NCBI RefSeq assembly: GCF_038449125.1
Contig: NZ_CP151800.1
Coordinates: 96,406 to 160,405, forward strand
Source: Kosakonia sp. BYX6
GTDB lineage: Bacteria; Pseudomonadota; Gammaproteobacteria; Enterobacterales; Enterobacteriaceae
Direction of reading: 5' to 3'
DNA length: 64,000 nt
The number at the start of each line of letters is the position of its first letter. The stretch's first letter is position 1. Under the pieces are notes generated by a model. It saw nothing but the letters and a program-made list of their open reading frames with translations, made no database searches and was not told where the DNA came from. The position numbers and the translations under genes are program-made. Of this stretch, positions 19,062 to 28,348 are shown piece after piece.

Positions 19062-21750
19062 CAGGAGGCGCTATGTCACTGTATGAAATGCTGCCCCAGA
19101 AACTGCCGCAGCCGGAAAGCTCCCCGGAGTCCGGTGACGTCAGCCACGATGATGCCTGGCTCGATCCCTTTTCAGCCCTCGCCGAAGAGGCGCTGGAGCT
19201 GTACGGGGAGGTTTCGACTGCCGGGCAGCAGAGCGCGGCTGATGCCGGTACACCCGGGGACGGTATCCCACTAAACATCCGTGATGAAAGCGCCCTGCAG
19301 GCATTTATCCGCCAGGCCTTTGCGAAAAAACTGCCGCAGATAGCCGAGTTCCGCGAAAAGGGCTACAACCTCAGCGGGCCGGACGAGGGGGCGATGAAAA
19401 CCCTGCAGGCCGCGCTGGCGCAGGTGGACAAGCAGCCGGAAACCGCAGTACTGACCGCGCCGGCGAAAATTTTCCTCGCCGCGCTCGGCACCCTGCCGGT
19501 GAATGACCCGGCGATGCCGCCGGTGCTGCAGGACACGGTGTTACAGGCGAACAGGCTGGTGCGCCTGCTCACCACCGCGCTGGAGGCCCTCGCCGCCGGG
19601 GCGAAAGTGCGCGGTCTTGACTGGGCGGAAGAGGCGAAAAAAACGGCGCGGCAGCAGCGGGAGAAACTGGCGGAAGCGCTGGCGCAGGAAGGGCTTTCCC
19701 CGCAGGCGCAGAAGGCACAGCGCTTACAGGCCGAAGGGCTGATGTTCTCGGAGACGTACCGGCTCAGCGCGGAATACAAAAAGTTCAGCCAGTTACAGGA
19801 CTCCCTGCTGGCGGAAAGCCGTATCGTCCGCCACCGTCTGACGCAGTACCTGGAAGGCGGAACCGTGAAGGTGGAGGAGGGCGCGCGGGACATCCGTGAG
19901 TTCGCCCTCAGCACCCTGCTGGCGCAGTCGGATGCGAAACCTTCCGGCACGCCGGAACAGCTGGCGGTGTGGGGCGCACGCCTTCAGCAGTATGCCCGCC
20001 ACCTCCCCGGCCGTGACGCGGATGTCGACAGAACCCTTCTCGCGGGCAACCCGCTGGCAGCGGCGCTTTCCTCCGTGCTGAAACAGCCCGGCGCCGCAGA
20101 GCCGCCGCATGTCCGGCTGGCGCGCGCCATGCTGCCGGTCACCACGGCGCTGGGCCAGGCGACTGTACTGCTGGCGCAGGTGCAGCAGCAGGTGGCGCTG
20201 CCGGAAGAAGAGAGCCGGAAACTCACGGTGAAACCGGACATCCCCCTGCTGAAACAGGTCCGCGAGGCCGGGCGGGGCGTGCTGGCTGGCTCCGCGACGC
20301 TGGCGCGCAGGACGGGGCACCGGGTCAGCCGGGGCGCACTGCGCACCGGGCATCTTTTTCTGCACCAGGTTCTGCGCCGGGCCACCGACCCGGACGGGCT
20401 GGACCGGGCGGTGCGCAACACCGGCCTGCTGCTGCTCGATGAAATCCAGCAGGCGGAGCGGCAGATAAAACAGCTTGCCACCCGGGCCTGGCTGCTGCAG
20501 GAGGCGCTGGAGCAGCAGTGGCGGGTGCAGGCCACGTCCGCCTCACTTGCCCCGACGCTGCCGGAGCTTGCCGCGCTGCTTGACGAACGCCTGGCGCAGG
20601 AAGCCAGCCGCTGGCAGCAGACCGGGCAGCAGGCACTGACGCAGCTTGAGGCGCTGCTGGCCCCGTTTGCCCGCCTTACAGAGTCCGGGTTTTATACCCG
20701 ACTGAGTGAGGAACTGCAGCAGGCGAAAGCCCTCAGCGAACAGCAGCGCTGGGGCGATATCGGGCGTATGGCGGAGATGATGTCCGGGGTGGCGGATGAA
20801 CTTGCCGGTGTGGCGCGCGGGCTGGACAGCGCGGTTATCCGGCTGTCGGAGCACGGGCATGCGGGCGGGCGGGAGCTGGACATACAGCTGCGTAACCAGA
20901 CGCGGAAGCTGGAGCAGCTGAAGGCGCAGGTGAAAACCCGGATTATCCGTATCACCGGCACGTCGCTGGACAGCTTCTCGCGTGGCGGCATGCTGGCACG
21001 CGGCATCGCGGAATGGGCGGAGGCGCTGAAACAGGATTACCTGGCGGGCATCCCCGCGGAGCAGCGCGCGCAGGCGGCGGAACAGTTTGACCGGGCACTG
21101 AAAGGGGTGATGGAGGAAAACCGGGAGCAGTTTGCCAGGGGCGGGGACCCGCAGGCGGAGGGGTTCCTGAAACGCCTGGCGCTGGCGCTGCAGCATGCCG
21201 CCACCGGCACGCAGGTGTATCCGCCGACGGCGGAGGAAATTCTGGCGGGCTCGCGCAGCGTGCCGGAAGACATCCGGCGCTGGGCGGAGCGGAAAGTGCT
21301 GGGCGGTGCGCTGTGGGCGGCGCTGCGCGGCGGCTTTAACCTGGTGACGGGGCCGGTGTCACTGCCGCTGCGTGTGGCGATACGCGGGGCGCGGACGGGG
21401 TACACGCTGGCGGGCGGGCTGCGGAAAATGAACCGGGTGCGGCTGGGCGAGGCACCGGCCAGGGGGATTAAAAGCGCGTTCATCGGCCAGGCGCTGGCCA
21501 AAATCGGCATCCGGCTGGCGCTGTCGCTGTCGCCGGGGGTGGGGTGGGGCGTGGCGGTGACCATCACGGCGTGGGAAGCGGGGAAAAACCGCCACGACAA
21601 CGGCGCGCTGAAGAAAATGGTGAAGCGCTTCGCGCTGAATATCCCGGAAGAGGGGCTGTGGGCGGGGGGCTATGCGGGGGGGCATGCCGCGATTATCTCG
21701 GTAATACGGGCGCGCGCCGAGCAGGAATTACAGGATGCCATTGACAAAAT
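19062..21750 (+). repeat. 2.69-kb direct repeat, copy 1 (ribosome site and N-terminal toxin module)
   Basis: This segment, from CAGGAGGCGCTATG to the codons around residue 892 of toxin 1, matches 29007-31695 without insertions or deletions and with few mismatches. Most mismatches are silent; only two amino-acid changes are seen (T/P near residue 49, H/R near residue 873). It is very GC-rich compared with the DNA following it. Such identity between paralogues implies a recent duplication or ongoing gene conversion. Confidence 0.92.
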
Positions 21751-24700
21751 AGTTGCAGAGATGAAAGCCACCGCAGCGGATGTGTTTGGAGAGGGAGACC
21801 TTGAAAGCTACCTGGTATCCACATTGTCGCCGGAGGATTTAGGCGATGAATCTATCGTGACGACAGATTCTGATGAGACAGTACAGGGAGCAGAAGCGTT
21901 TAATGAAGGAACTCAGGAAGGGGCAATATCTTCTGATGAAACCGTTAAAAACGATGAAACGGAGGGCGAATCAGTCGAGGAGGACATTGAGGGAACATTA
22001 CAGCTTGCAGATGATGCTCTTGAGACAGAGGCAGAAACCGGGCAGGGAGCCGCCGCTGAACAGCCGCCTGCAACTCAACCACGTCCGGTGGCACCATTGA
22101 AACGACCAGGGGTTAAATTCTTGAGGGGGAGCGTGACACCGGGGGGCTCTTTAGCGTCGGGTACGCAGACCACGCCTGCTGAAGAAGCAGAAACTTCCCT
22201 CACAGAAGCGCTAGAAAATGAGCCTGAGGATACGATACCGCATGGCCGAGGGAAAAGGGCTGCGCCATCGATAGCGTCTCTCGAATTACCGGCACCCAAA
22301 CGCGAAGCGGCGATAGACGCCGACTTAGAGCAAAGAGTCATGTCGGTCTTTCCTGCATCTAGCGGTGTGCGGAAACCCGTTGACGATATGGTACTGAAAT
22401 ATGCCAAGGAAAAAGTCTATAACAATTCAGAGTATCATGAGGTGGCGTACATATATATTGGTGGCGTTTATAGGTATCTGCGTTTGTCCAATAACAAACT
22501 AGGGCAGCTCAAGGGGCACCTTTATGCAAAAAGGGAAGGCGAGTGGAGCGGAAATCTGCCGATAGCCGTTAAGTTTAATTACGTTACGAATACCTGGTGT
22601 CTGGAAAATAAGACCGGCTTAGATAGCGGGGATACTATGCCTCCGACAACAAGTAAACTGGCAACCCCGACCCGAGCCTCAACGGAACTTTACGAAGAAG
22701 CCAAAAAATGGTGGGAAATATATTCATTCTCTTACGACAATATGGTTCCCGGAGAAGAAGGCGCTATTTATAATGATGGTGTGCAGAAATATATTTTTCT
22801 TGCAAATAAATATTGGCCGATAACATTCAGTACGTCATCTCTCGCTACCATAAAGGGTGCAAATCAAGGTGATGATGTCGCTCTCGAATTAATTGATAAT
22901 CAATGGTACGAATTTGTGTCTGGGATAACACAGAAAGCTATCGAGCCGGCATTAATAAATATCTTCGATAATTTAACAGTCAATAGTGATTTATTAGATG
23001 AAACCCGTAAGTGGGACGAGACAAAGTTATCTTCTGGGCCATTTATTGTCCCCGATCCGATGTGCCGACTATATAGAGGAACGGACAATGAAAATTACAT
23101 GTATATCAATGGCATGAATTTGCAATATAAAGTTGTTGATAAAAACACTGGAGCAGTTTTTATTAACGAAAATGGACAGGAGAGAGCTGTCTTAGTTCAA
23201 AGTTACAATGGTTATCTCTACTTTGTCGGTAAAATAGCTAAAAAAGATTTTAATGAATTTGTTTCGTTACTAATCTCAAATAATTTTGAAATTGATATTG
23301 CTACACAAATTTTAGATCTACTTGAGCCGAGTGATGTGCCGCAGGGTAATATACTTAATAAGATAAATTCCATGCTGAATGATCAATTTAATAGAACATA
23401 TACACAACCTACAAGCAGAAGGAACGAAGATGTGCTGAAGTTAAAAGCCATTATTTCGTCTTATCTGGATACAACGTATGAAGCGAGGCAATATCAAAGT
23501 AGCGACGAAATGGCATGGGATGCTTCATTGCTCCATTCCTACCAGTATGCGATGCAAAATGACATCGTGGAGCCACTAGAAATTTCACGAGCGCAATTTG
23601 CCCGTACATCAGTTGCAGAAATGGAAAAAAAGTCAGGTTTATTGAAAACCAACGACTTGCAACAGCGCATAAACTCACTCGATATAGACATAAGGAATAA
23701 AGAAATTAAAAAAGCTTGGGCAAATGAAGATTTGGAAAATGTTCAGCCTGATCTTTTCATGGAAAGAATAGCAGCCGAAACGAAAGTAGAGAGCATTCAG
23801 GGTGAAATTGATGAACTGAAAAAACAGCGTAATTCGCTAGAGGCTACAAGAAAAGAAATTGTAGCGAAAAAAGAGGAATATCAACGGAACATACTTTTGC
23901 TTACTGATAAATATAGTATGCATTGGTCTGGAAAAGATTGGGGTAAGAAAACTTACGAAGATGAATTAAAAAAACAAGGCGATAAGAGCGATCGTCTTCG
24001 TGCTGCGAAAAATGCCTTGATCTTGCTAGTATTGCAGGAGGTAGATATTACTCATCATAAGGTTGACGAATACACTAAAAGTGATCTCGATAGATTAAAA
24101 AAAATACGGGCTGCCAGAGTTGAGATCAAGCAGATATTATTTCGGCAAGATGCTTTTAATTTGATTTTCACGACGTTAACAGACAGTGATATTAACAAAA
24201 CAGTATCTAAAAAAGATTATAACGATATTCTATGGGCGAACCGCCAGGCTGAAAAACTTGGTCAACAGTATTTTAGCGGCGATGATAATATTGAAGCCAG
24301 AGTACAACTTCCAGCCATTCTCTATTGGCTATTAAAAAAAGGTAAAAATGTATCTGACTTACGTAATCAGGATATCGATACTCTTACTGAAGAGTACTAT
24401 GCTGATTTGCACCGTTTAAATCCCCTCACTGAAGTTAAGACTATGCCTGAAGGTTATCGCCCATTATCGAGTATGATGGCGAGCAATGCCTTTTCTTCAT
24501 ATTCGGATTATGTGGCTCAATTTAATGACTATATTAATAAGTATAGTGCTTATGATGCTAGCGAAATATCAAAACAAATCCTTACTCTTTCTGGCCTTCC
24601 TATTGAGGATATGATTACGTCTGTCAAAAAAAGGATTCGCTTGCGTGTAACACAGGAAGGGATGACATCAGAACCGTCAAATTGTGAACTGCTCTTTTTG

Positions 24701-27700
24701 CAACTCAAAGATGGCCGGTGGATATTTTGCTCTATATTTCCAGGATCAACTTTCTGCAAAGTAATATCTGATGATGATATGCTAAGAAACGAAAATCTAA
24801 GATATATTACAAAAATATCCAATAGTAATTTCCCCTCACCTGTTACGGATGCAAATATTACTTTTGGCAAAGTTATTTTGTTTGAAAACAAACAATGGGA
24901 ATATGCAGTTACGTCGTTGACTACCAGTGTCCTGTATAAAGATAAAGAAATACCAAATATATTTAAGGACGAAAAATTGCATCATCTTTATTATAATGTA
25001 GATGAGAATAGTTACTTTTCAGGTAATGTAATATCAGCTTTGAATGCCAGTGTGCGTACCGTTTTGCAGCGATCTGCCAAGGCGAGTAAAATCGAGATGT
25101 TTACACCGTCTGCATTGCAAGAAGCTGCTTTTGCTTTAATTCCTTATTACAAAGAAATATATATGACTGCAAATGACCCTCAGCATAATCCTGATATTGC
25201 TTCAGTTGTTGTCGATACGCTTGGCGTATTATTAGTGGCTGGACAAGCTGGTGTACAAGTGGGCACCATAATTAAAAATATAGCCACTGTGGGAAAAATA
25301 ACTCAGCAAGGTTTAAGGGCTGGTTTAACGGGGAGGGGTTTACAGCTTTATGTTATAAAAAATATGGCGGAAGAGGTGGCTTTTGCCTCGCTTAAATTAT
25401 TAAAAACAACAGCGTCATCATTAATAGATTTAGTTGATCCTGTTTCTTTAAGAGACGCGCCAGGCCTTGCTCGCAGTATTGGTAATAAAGCTAGCAATCT
25501 TATTAGTATTATTCCAAGGAAAACGACAGAGGCAGTCGCTCGCGGAATTAATAAAAAATATATCAGAGCAAATATGACCCTTGATGGTATGACACAGAAA
25601 ACTGTCCATGGTGCACCGGTTTATTCGCCGTCAAGTTTTGATAGTGGTGAAAAGAAATATTACATCATGCAAGACGGTAACGTATACGAAGTACGTTGGG
25701 ATGAAGCTTATCACACATGGCGCACAGTGGATCCCCAAAACCCCAGTCGATTCAGTTATGGCGAACCTATTGTTTATGAGAATGGTCAATGGAAGATAAA
25801 TAAAGATTATGGTGGTCTTCGTGGTGGCGACCCTAAAAGTAGTGGCGCCTCAACAGACCCAGGCCCAGGCCGTGGCCCTGACCCAGACCCAGACCCAGAC
25901 TTAGAAGTTTTATTTGGCAGCCAGTCAATCAGGCAAAACATACCCGAAGGCGTGCCATCAGACACTATATGGAACGATGAAATTTTTAAAGGGGATCAAA
26001 TGCTGGCCGATCTTAAAAAGAGATCAGATATAAGAGAGGCTCTCAAAGAACCGAAGGAAAAATGCGAATCTATCACCGGGACGGTTGCGCAATATATGAA
26101 GGAACAAGGATTTGTAAATATACGTTTTCGCGGAATGGCTATCTTTTCTAATGGCGGTGACGAAGGTGCAATAAACCATTTCGTCGTTGTAGGCACTCGC
26201 CATCGAAAGGATTATGTCTTTGACCTTACTGCAGGGCAATTCTCAACTGTATATCCAGATCTTAGTGGCCCTCATATTCTTCCGGAAAAAATATGGGCGC
26301 AGAAGTATGCTAATGTGTCTCAGAGAGCTTTAATGAAATATGGTGATTATACAAACCAAGCTAGAGCTTCATATTATTTCGGTCCTTTTAGTAAATGGTT
26401 ATCTTATGGACCTAACACCGTAATCCCCGGTGCGACAGTATTGAAGAAAAGAAGCTGGTATTTCCCTGGTGATTTGTTAGCGAAATCGAAACAGCCAGGT
26501 TTTACGATGATTGATCTTCCTGTGCCGGAACATCCGATACGCACCGCTTATCGTAATACCCGTGCAGCAACCGGAGAAAGTGGTGTTTGCTGGGATTACG
26601 CTGTGGGTTTGGTCGAAGATGCAAAACTCATCGACACGAAGACTGCAAATGATTTACGTAACGGTCTTAAACAGGCGGCACAGTACAAAAACACCGCCTC
26701 TTCGACCGGCGGTGGGCTTGATGGGTTATTTTCCAGTACGAAAGTTCTCAATAATAATGATGAATTATCTCGAATGAAGCCTGGTGAGTTGCTGTTATTT
26801 ATGGAAGTCGACCCTAATAATGTAAGCAAAGGTCCCCGGCCAATTCATTGCGTGGTAAGCCTCGGTAATGGCCGTTTCGCGGGGACCAAAAATGGCATTC
26901 TTGATCCTGCGCTTGGCGATCACAAGCGGCTTTTAAATATCCGCCAACTGGGGGAATTTTATGCTGGTTTATTGAAACGTACTGGAGATAAAAGTCAGCC
27001 CACACTATTGTTGGTTTCTGGCAGACCTTACAATATGGTGAAGTTGAATATTCCTATTCATAAGCTGGCCGAGATTTATGAACAGCCGCCGGTCGGGAAA
27101 AGTAATATTTCAAAAGGAACAACGAGTTTATTAGCCCAGGCGGAAGAGCTCAGTCCCGAGCAAGCACACGAATTGTACGTTATTTTAAAAGAAATGATCT
27201 CTCTTGGTCGAAACACACAGCGACTTGCATTGAATAATATATTCTCTTCGACGGTAACAATACAAAATCAGGCACAACTTGGTTCGTTACCTAGGGGCAA
27301 GTTGATTCTGTTTGAACCATATAGTAATAAAGGGCCGCTCAGGCATGCCATGTACAGTTTGGGAGATAAAAAATTCTTAATGATCGATCCGGGACGGTTA
27401 GATAAGCGCCTGACCGCTAAGACTGGTGTAATTAACGCCAGCAGCTTCCCGGACGATTTATTTAAAACATACAAAGTCTCTACAGGAGAATTGCATTTTA
27501 CGAAATTAAGTAATCAGTTTTTACTGCGTTGGGGAATAGTTTCTGTTTGGTCTGGAAGTTTTGTTGGAATAGGTTTGCAGGAGGCAATGGTAAACAGAGA
27601 TATTGTACGTCCTGCCGACGCTGAGGAATTAGTAAACGATATCATTGAGTCAATCCTTTCCAAAAAGAAAGACTTTTCTTCCATGACTATTAATAAAATG

Positions 27701-28225
27701 GGAGTGTCAAGTTGTTTTGGTAGCTATGGGTCATATCCACCAGAAAAAGCGCTGGCCTATTATTCTAAAAAAAGTATTCAAACTACCCCGTGGGTATTTG
27801 GACATGCACTGCGTGCTGATTGGTATCGTAATGAATTACGTAAATATTATGAACCTAAAGATTTTAAATACCCTGATGATGTGAAAAAAACGACAGCGCA
27901 GGAACTCCGTAATAATGCTTTCTGGAAACGACTAAAAAATTACTATCATGTTAACCTTGCTGACGAAAATCCCACTGATGAATTTGGAAAGTTGTTGCTT
28001 GATCTGGCGAAATATGCACGTTGGGAGATTCATTATGGAGATGTGTTGGTGAGACATCCTAAATACAAACCAGGATTTTATGTCAAAGAAGATATTATTA
28101 AAACAATTTGTGAAGCGCGACCTGTTGATGACGATAGTATGGCAGAACGTCTTTGGGATCTTTTGATGGTGAGTAGTTATACCGCAGATGTTAATAATGG
28201 GTTGCTGACGAAGTATTTATCTTAA
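19073..28225 (+). CDS. Giant multidomain toxin 1, putative eCIS effector with papain-like domain
   Basis: A 3,050-residue protein, AGGAGG four bases before ATG. In order: residues 1-892, Ala/Gln/Glu/Leu-rich helical module shared with toxin 2, with a Gly-rich hydrophobic stretch at about 803-836; acidic linker with RGKR (1059-1062); three beta-type repeats (about 1088-1390); coiled coil (about 1520-1620); a core like large DUF6543/dermonecrotic-type toxins (about 1780-2150) with hydrophobic helix at about 2042-2068; a DGNVYEVRWDEA/TWRTVDP repeat (about 2200); a Pro-Asp linker (about 2260-2278); a papain-like candidate with C2331, H2369, D2384; a second Cys/His region (C2506, H2592); and SCFGSYG at 2880. 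It follows the tail-terminator gene, as cargo genes do in Afp. Catalytic activity and loading are inferences. Confidence 0.8.
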   Translation: MSLYEMLPQKLPQPESSPESGDVSHDDAWLDPFSALAEEALELYGEVSTAGQQSAADAGTPGDGIPLNIRDESALQAFIRQAFAKKLPQIAEFREKGYNLSGPDEGAMKTLQAALAQVDKQPETAVLTAPAKIFLAALGTLPVNDPAMPPVLQDTVLQANRLVRLLTTALEALAAGAKVRGLDWAEEAKKTARQQREKLAEALAQEGLSPQAQKAQRLQAEGLMFSETYRLSAEYKKFSQLQDSLLAESRIVRHRLTQYLEGGTVKVEEGARDIREFALSTLLAQSDAKPSGTPEQLAVWGARLQQYARHLPGRDADVDRTLLAGNPLAAALSSVLKQPGAAEPPHVRLARAMLPVTTALGQATVLLAQVQQQVALPEEESRKLTVKPDIPLLKQVREAGRGVLAGSATLARRTGHRVSRGALRTGHLFLHQVLRRATDPDGLDRAVRNTGLLLLDEIQQAERQIKQLATRAWLLQEALEQQWRVQATSASLAPTLPELAALLDERLAQEASRWQQTGQQALTQLEALLAPFARLTESGFYTRLSEELQQAKALSEQQRWGDIGRMAEMMSGVADELAGVARGLDSAVIRLSEHGHAGGRELDIQLRNQTRKLEQLKAQVKTRIIRITGTSLDSFSRGGMLARGIAEWAEALKQDYLAGIPAEQRAQAAEQFDRALKGVMEENREQFARGGDPQAEGFLKRLALALQHAATGTQVYPPTAEEILAGSRSVPEDIRRWAERKVLGGALWAALRGGFNLVTGPVSLPLRVAIRGARTGYTLAGGLRKMNRVRLGEAPARGIKSAFIGQALAKIGIRLALSLSPGVGWGVAVTITAWEAGKNRHDNGALKKMVKRFALNIPEEGLWAGGYAGGHAAIISVIRARAEQELQDAIDKIVAEMKATAADVFGEGDLESYLVSTLSPEDLGDESIVTTDSDETVQGAEAFNEGTQEGAISSDETVKNDETEGESVEEDIEGTLQLADDALETEAETGQGAAAEQPPATQPRPVAPLKRPGVKFLRGSVTPGGSLASGTQTTPAEEAETSLTEALENEPEDTIPHGRGKRAAPSIASLELPAPKREAAIDADLEQRVMSVFPASSGVRKPVDDMVLKYAKEKVYNNSEYHEVAYIYIGGVYRYLRLSNNKLGQLKGHLYAKREGEWSGNLPIAVKFNYVTNTWCLENKTGLDSGDTMPPTTSKLATPTRASTELYEEAKKWWEIYSFSYDNMVPGEEGAIYNDGVQKYIFLANKYWPITFSTSSLATIKGANQGDDVALELIDNQWYEFVSGITQKAIEPALINIFDNLTVNSDLLDETRKWDETKLSSGPFIVPDPMCRLYRGTDNENYMYINGMNLQYKVVDKNTGAVFINENGQERAVLVQSYNGYLYFVGKIAKKDFNEFVSLLISNNFEIDIATQILDLLEPSDVPQGNILNKINSMLNDQFNRTYTQPTSRRNEDVLKLKAIISSYLDTTYEARQYQSSDEMAWDASLLHSYQYAMQNDIVEPLEISRAQFARTSVAEMEKKSGLLKTNDLQQRINSLDIDIRNKEIKKAWANEDLENVQPDLFMERIAAETKVESIQGEIDELKKQRNSLEATRKEIVAKKEEYQRNILLLTDKYSMHWSGKDWGKKTYEDELKKQGDKSDRLRAAKNALILLVLQEVDITHHKVDEYTKSDLDRLKKIRAARVEIKQILFRQDAFNLIFTTLTDSDINKTVSKKDYNDILWANRQAEKLGQQYFSGDDNIEARVQLPAILYWLLKKGKNVSDLRNQDIDTLTEEYYADLHRLNPLTEVKTMPEGYRPLSSMMASNAFSSYSDYVAQFNDYINKYSAYDASEISKQILTLSGLPIEDMITSVKKRIRLRVTQEGMTSEPSNCELLFLQLKDGRWIFCSIFPGSTFCKVISDDDMLRNENLRYITKISNSNFPSPVTDANITFGKVILFENKQWEYAVTSLTTSVLYKDKEIPNIFKDEKLHHLYYNVDENSYFSGNVISALNASVRTVLQRSAKASKIEMFTPSALQEAAFALIPYYKEIYMTANDPQHNPDIASVVVDTLGVLLVAGQAGVQVGTIIKNIATVGKITQQGLRAGLTGRGLQLYVIKNMAEEVAFASLKLLKTTASSLIDLVDPVSLRDAPGLARSIGNKASNLISIIPRKTTEAVARGINKKYIRANMTLDGMTQKTVHGAPVYSPSSFDSGEKKYYIMQDGNVYEVRWDEAYHTWRTVDPQNPSRFSYGEPIVYENGQWKINKDYGGLRGGDPKSSGASTDPGPGRGPDPDPDPDLEVLFGSQSIRQNIPEGVPSDTIWNDEIFKGDQMLADLKKRSDIREALKEPKEKCESITGTVAQYMKEQGFVNIRFRGMAIFSNGGDEGAINHFVVVGTRHRKDYVFDLTAGQFSTVYPDLSGPHILPEKIWAQKYANVSQRALMKYGDYTNQARASYYFGPFSKWLSYGPNTVIPGATVLKKRSWYFPGDLLAKSKQPGFTMIDLPVPEHPIRTAYRNTRAATGESGVCWDYAVGLVEDAKLIDTKTANDLRNGLKQAAQYKNTASSTGGGLDGLFSSTKVLNNNDELSRMKPGELLLFMEVDPNNVSKGPRPIHCVVSLGNGRFAGTKNGILDPALGDHKRLLNIRQLGEFYAGLLKRTGDKSQPTLLLVSGRPYNMVKLNIPIHKLAEIYEQPPVGKSNISKGTTSLLAQAEELSPEQAHELYVILKEMISLGRNTQRLALNNIFSSTVTIQNQAQLGSLPRGKLILFEPYSNKGPLRHAMYSLGDKKFLMIDPGRLDKRLTAKTGVINASSFPDDLFKTYKVSTGELHFTKLSNQFLLRWGIVSVWSGSFVGIGLQEAMVNRDIVRPADAEELVNDIIESILSKKKDFSSMTINKMGVSSCFGSYGSYPPEKALAYYSKKSIQTTPWVFGHALRADWYRNELRKYYEPKDFKYPDDVKKTTAQELRNNAFWKRLKNYYHVNLADENPTDEFGKLLLDLAKYARWEIHYGDVLVRHPKYKPGFYVKEDIIKTICEARPVDDDSMAERLWDLLMVSSYTADVNNGLLTKYLS

Positions 28226-28256
28226 TGAAACTCAATATGAAATCATTAGTATTATT

Positions 28257-28284
28257 TTGTTAATGGATCTATTTCTGCTATTTA
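28257..28284 (+). promoter_or_regulatory. Possible promoter for the LuxR-type regulator
   Basis: In the 123-bp AT-rich gap after toxin 1, TTGTTA (28257-28262) and TATTTA (28279-28284) lie 16 bp apart and could form a sigma-70 promoter. AT-rich DNA gives such matches by chance, so this is weak. A separate promoter would let the regulator and toxin 2 be expressed apart from the structural operon. Confidence 0.25.
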
Positions 28285-28348
28285 ATGATTATCTCTGATT
28301 GCGTGAATCTTAAATGTAATAATCAAAAACCTTATCTGGAGGTTAAAT

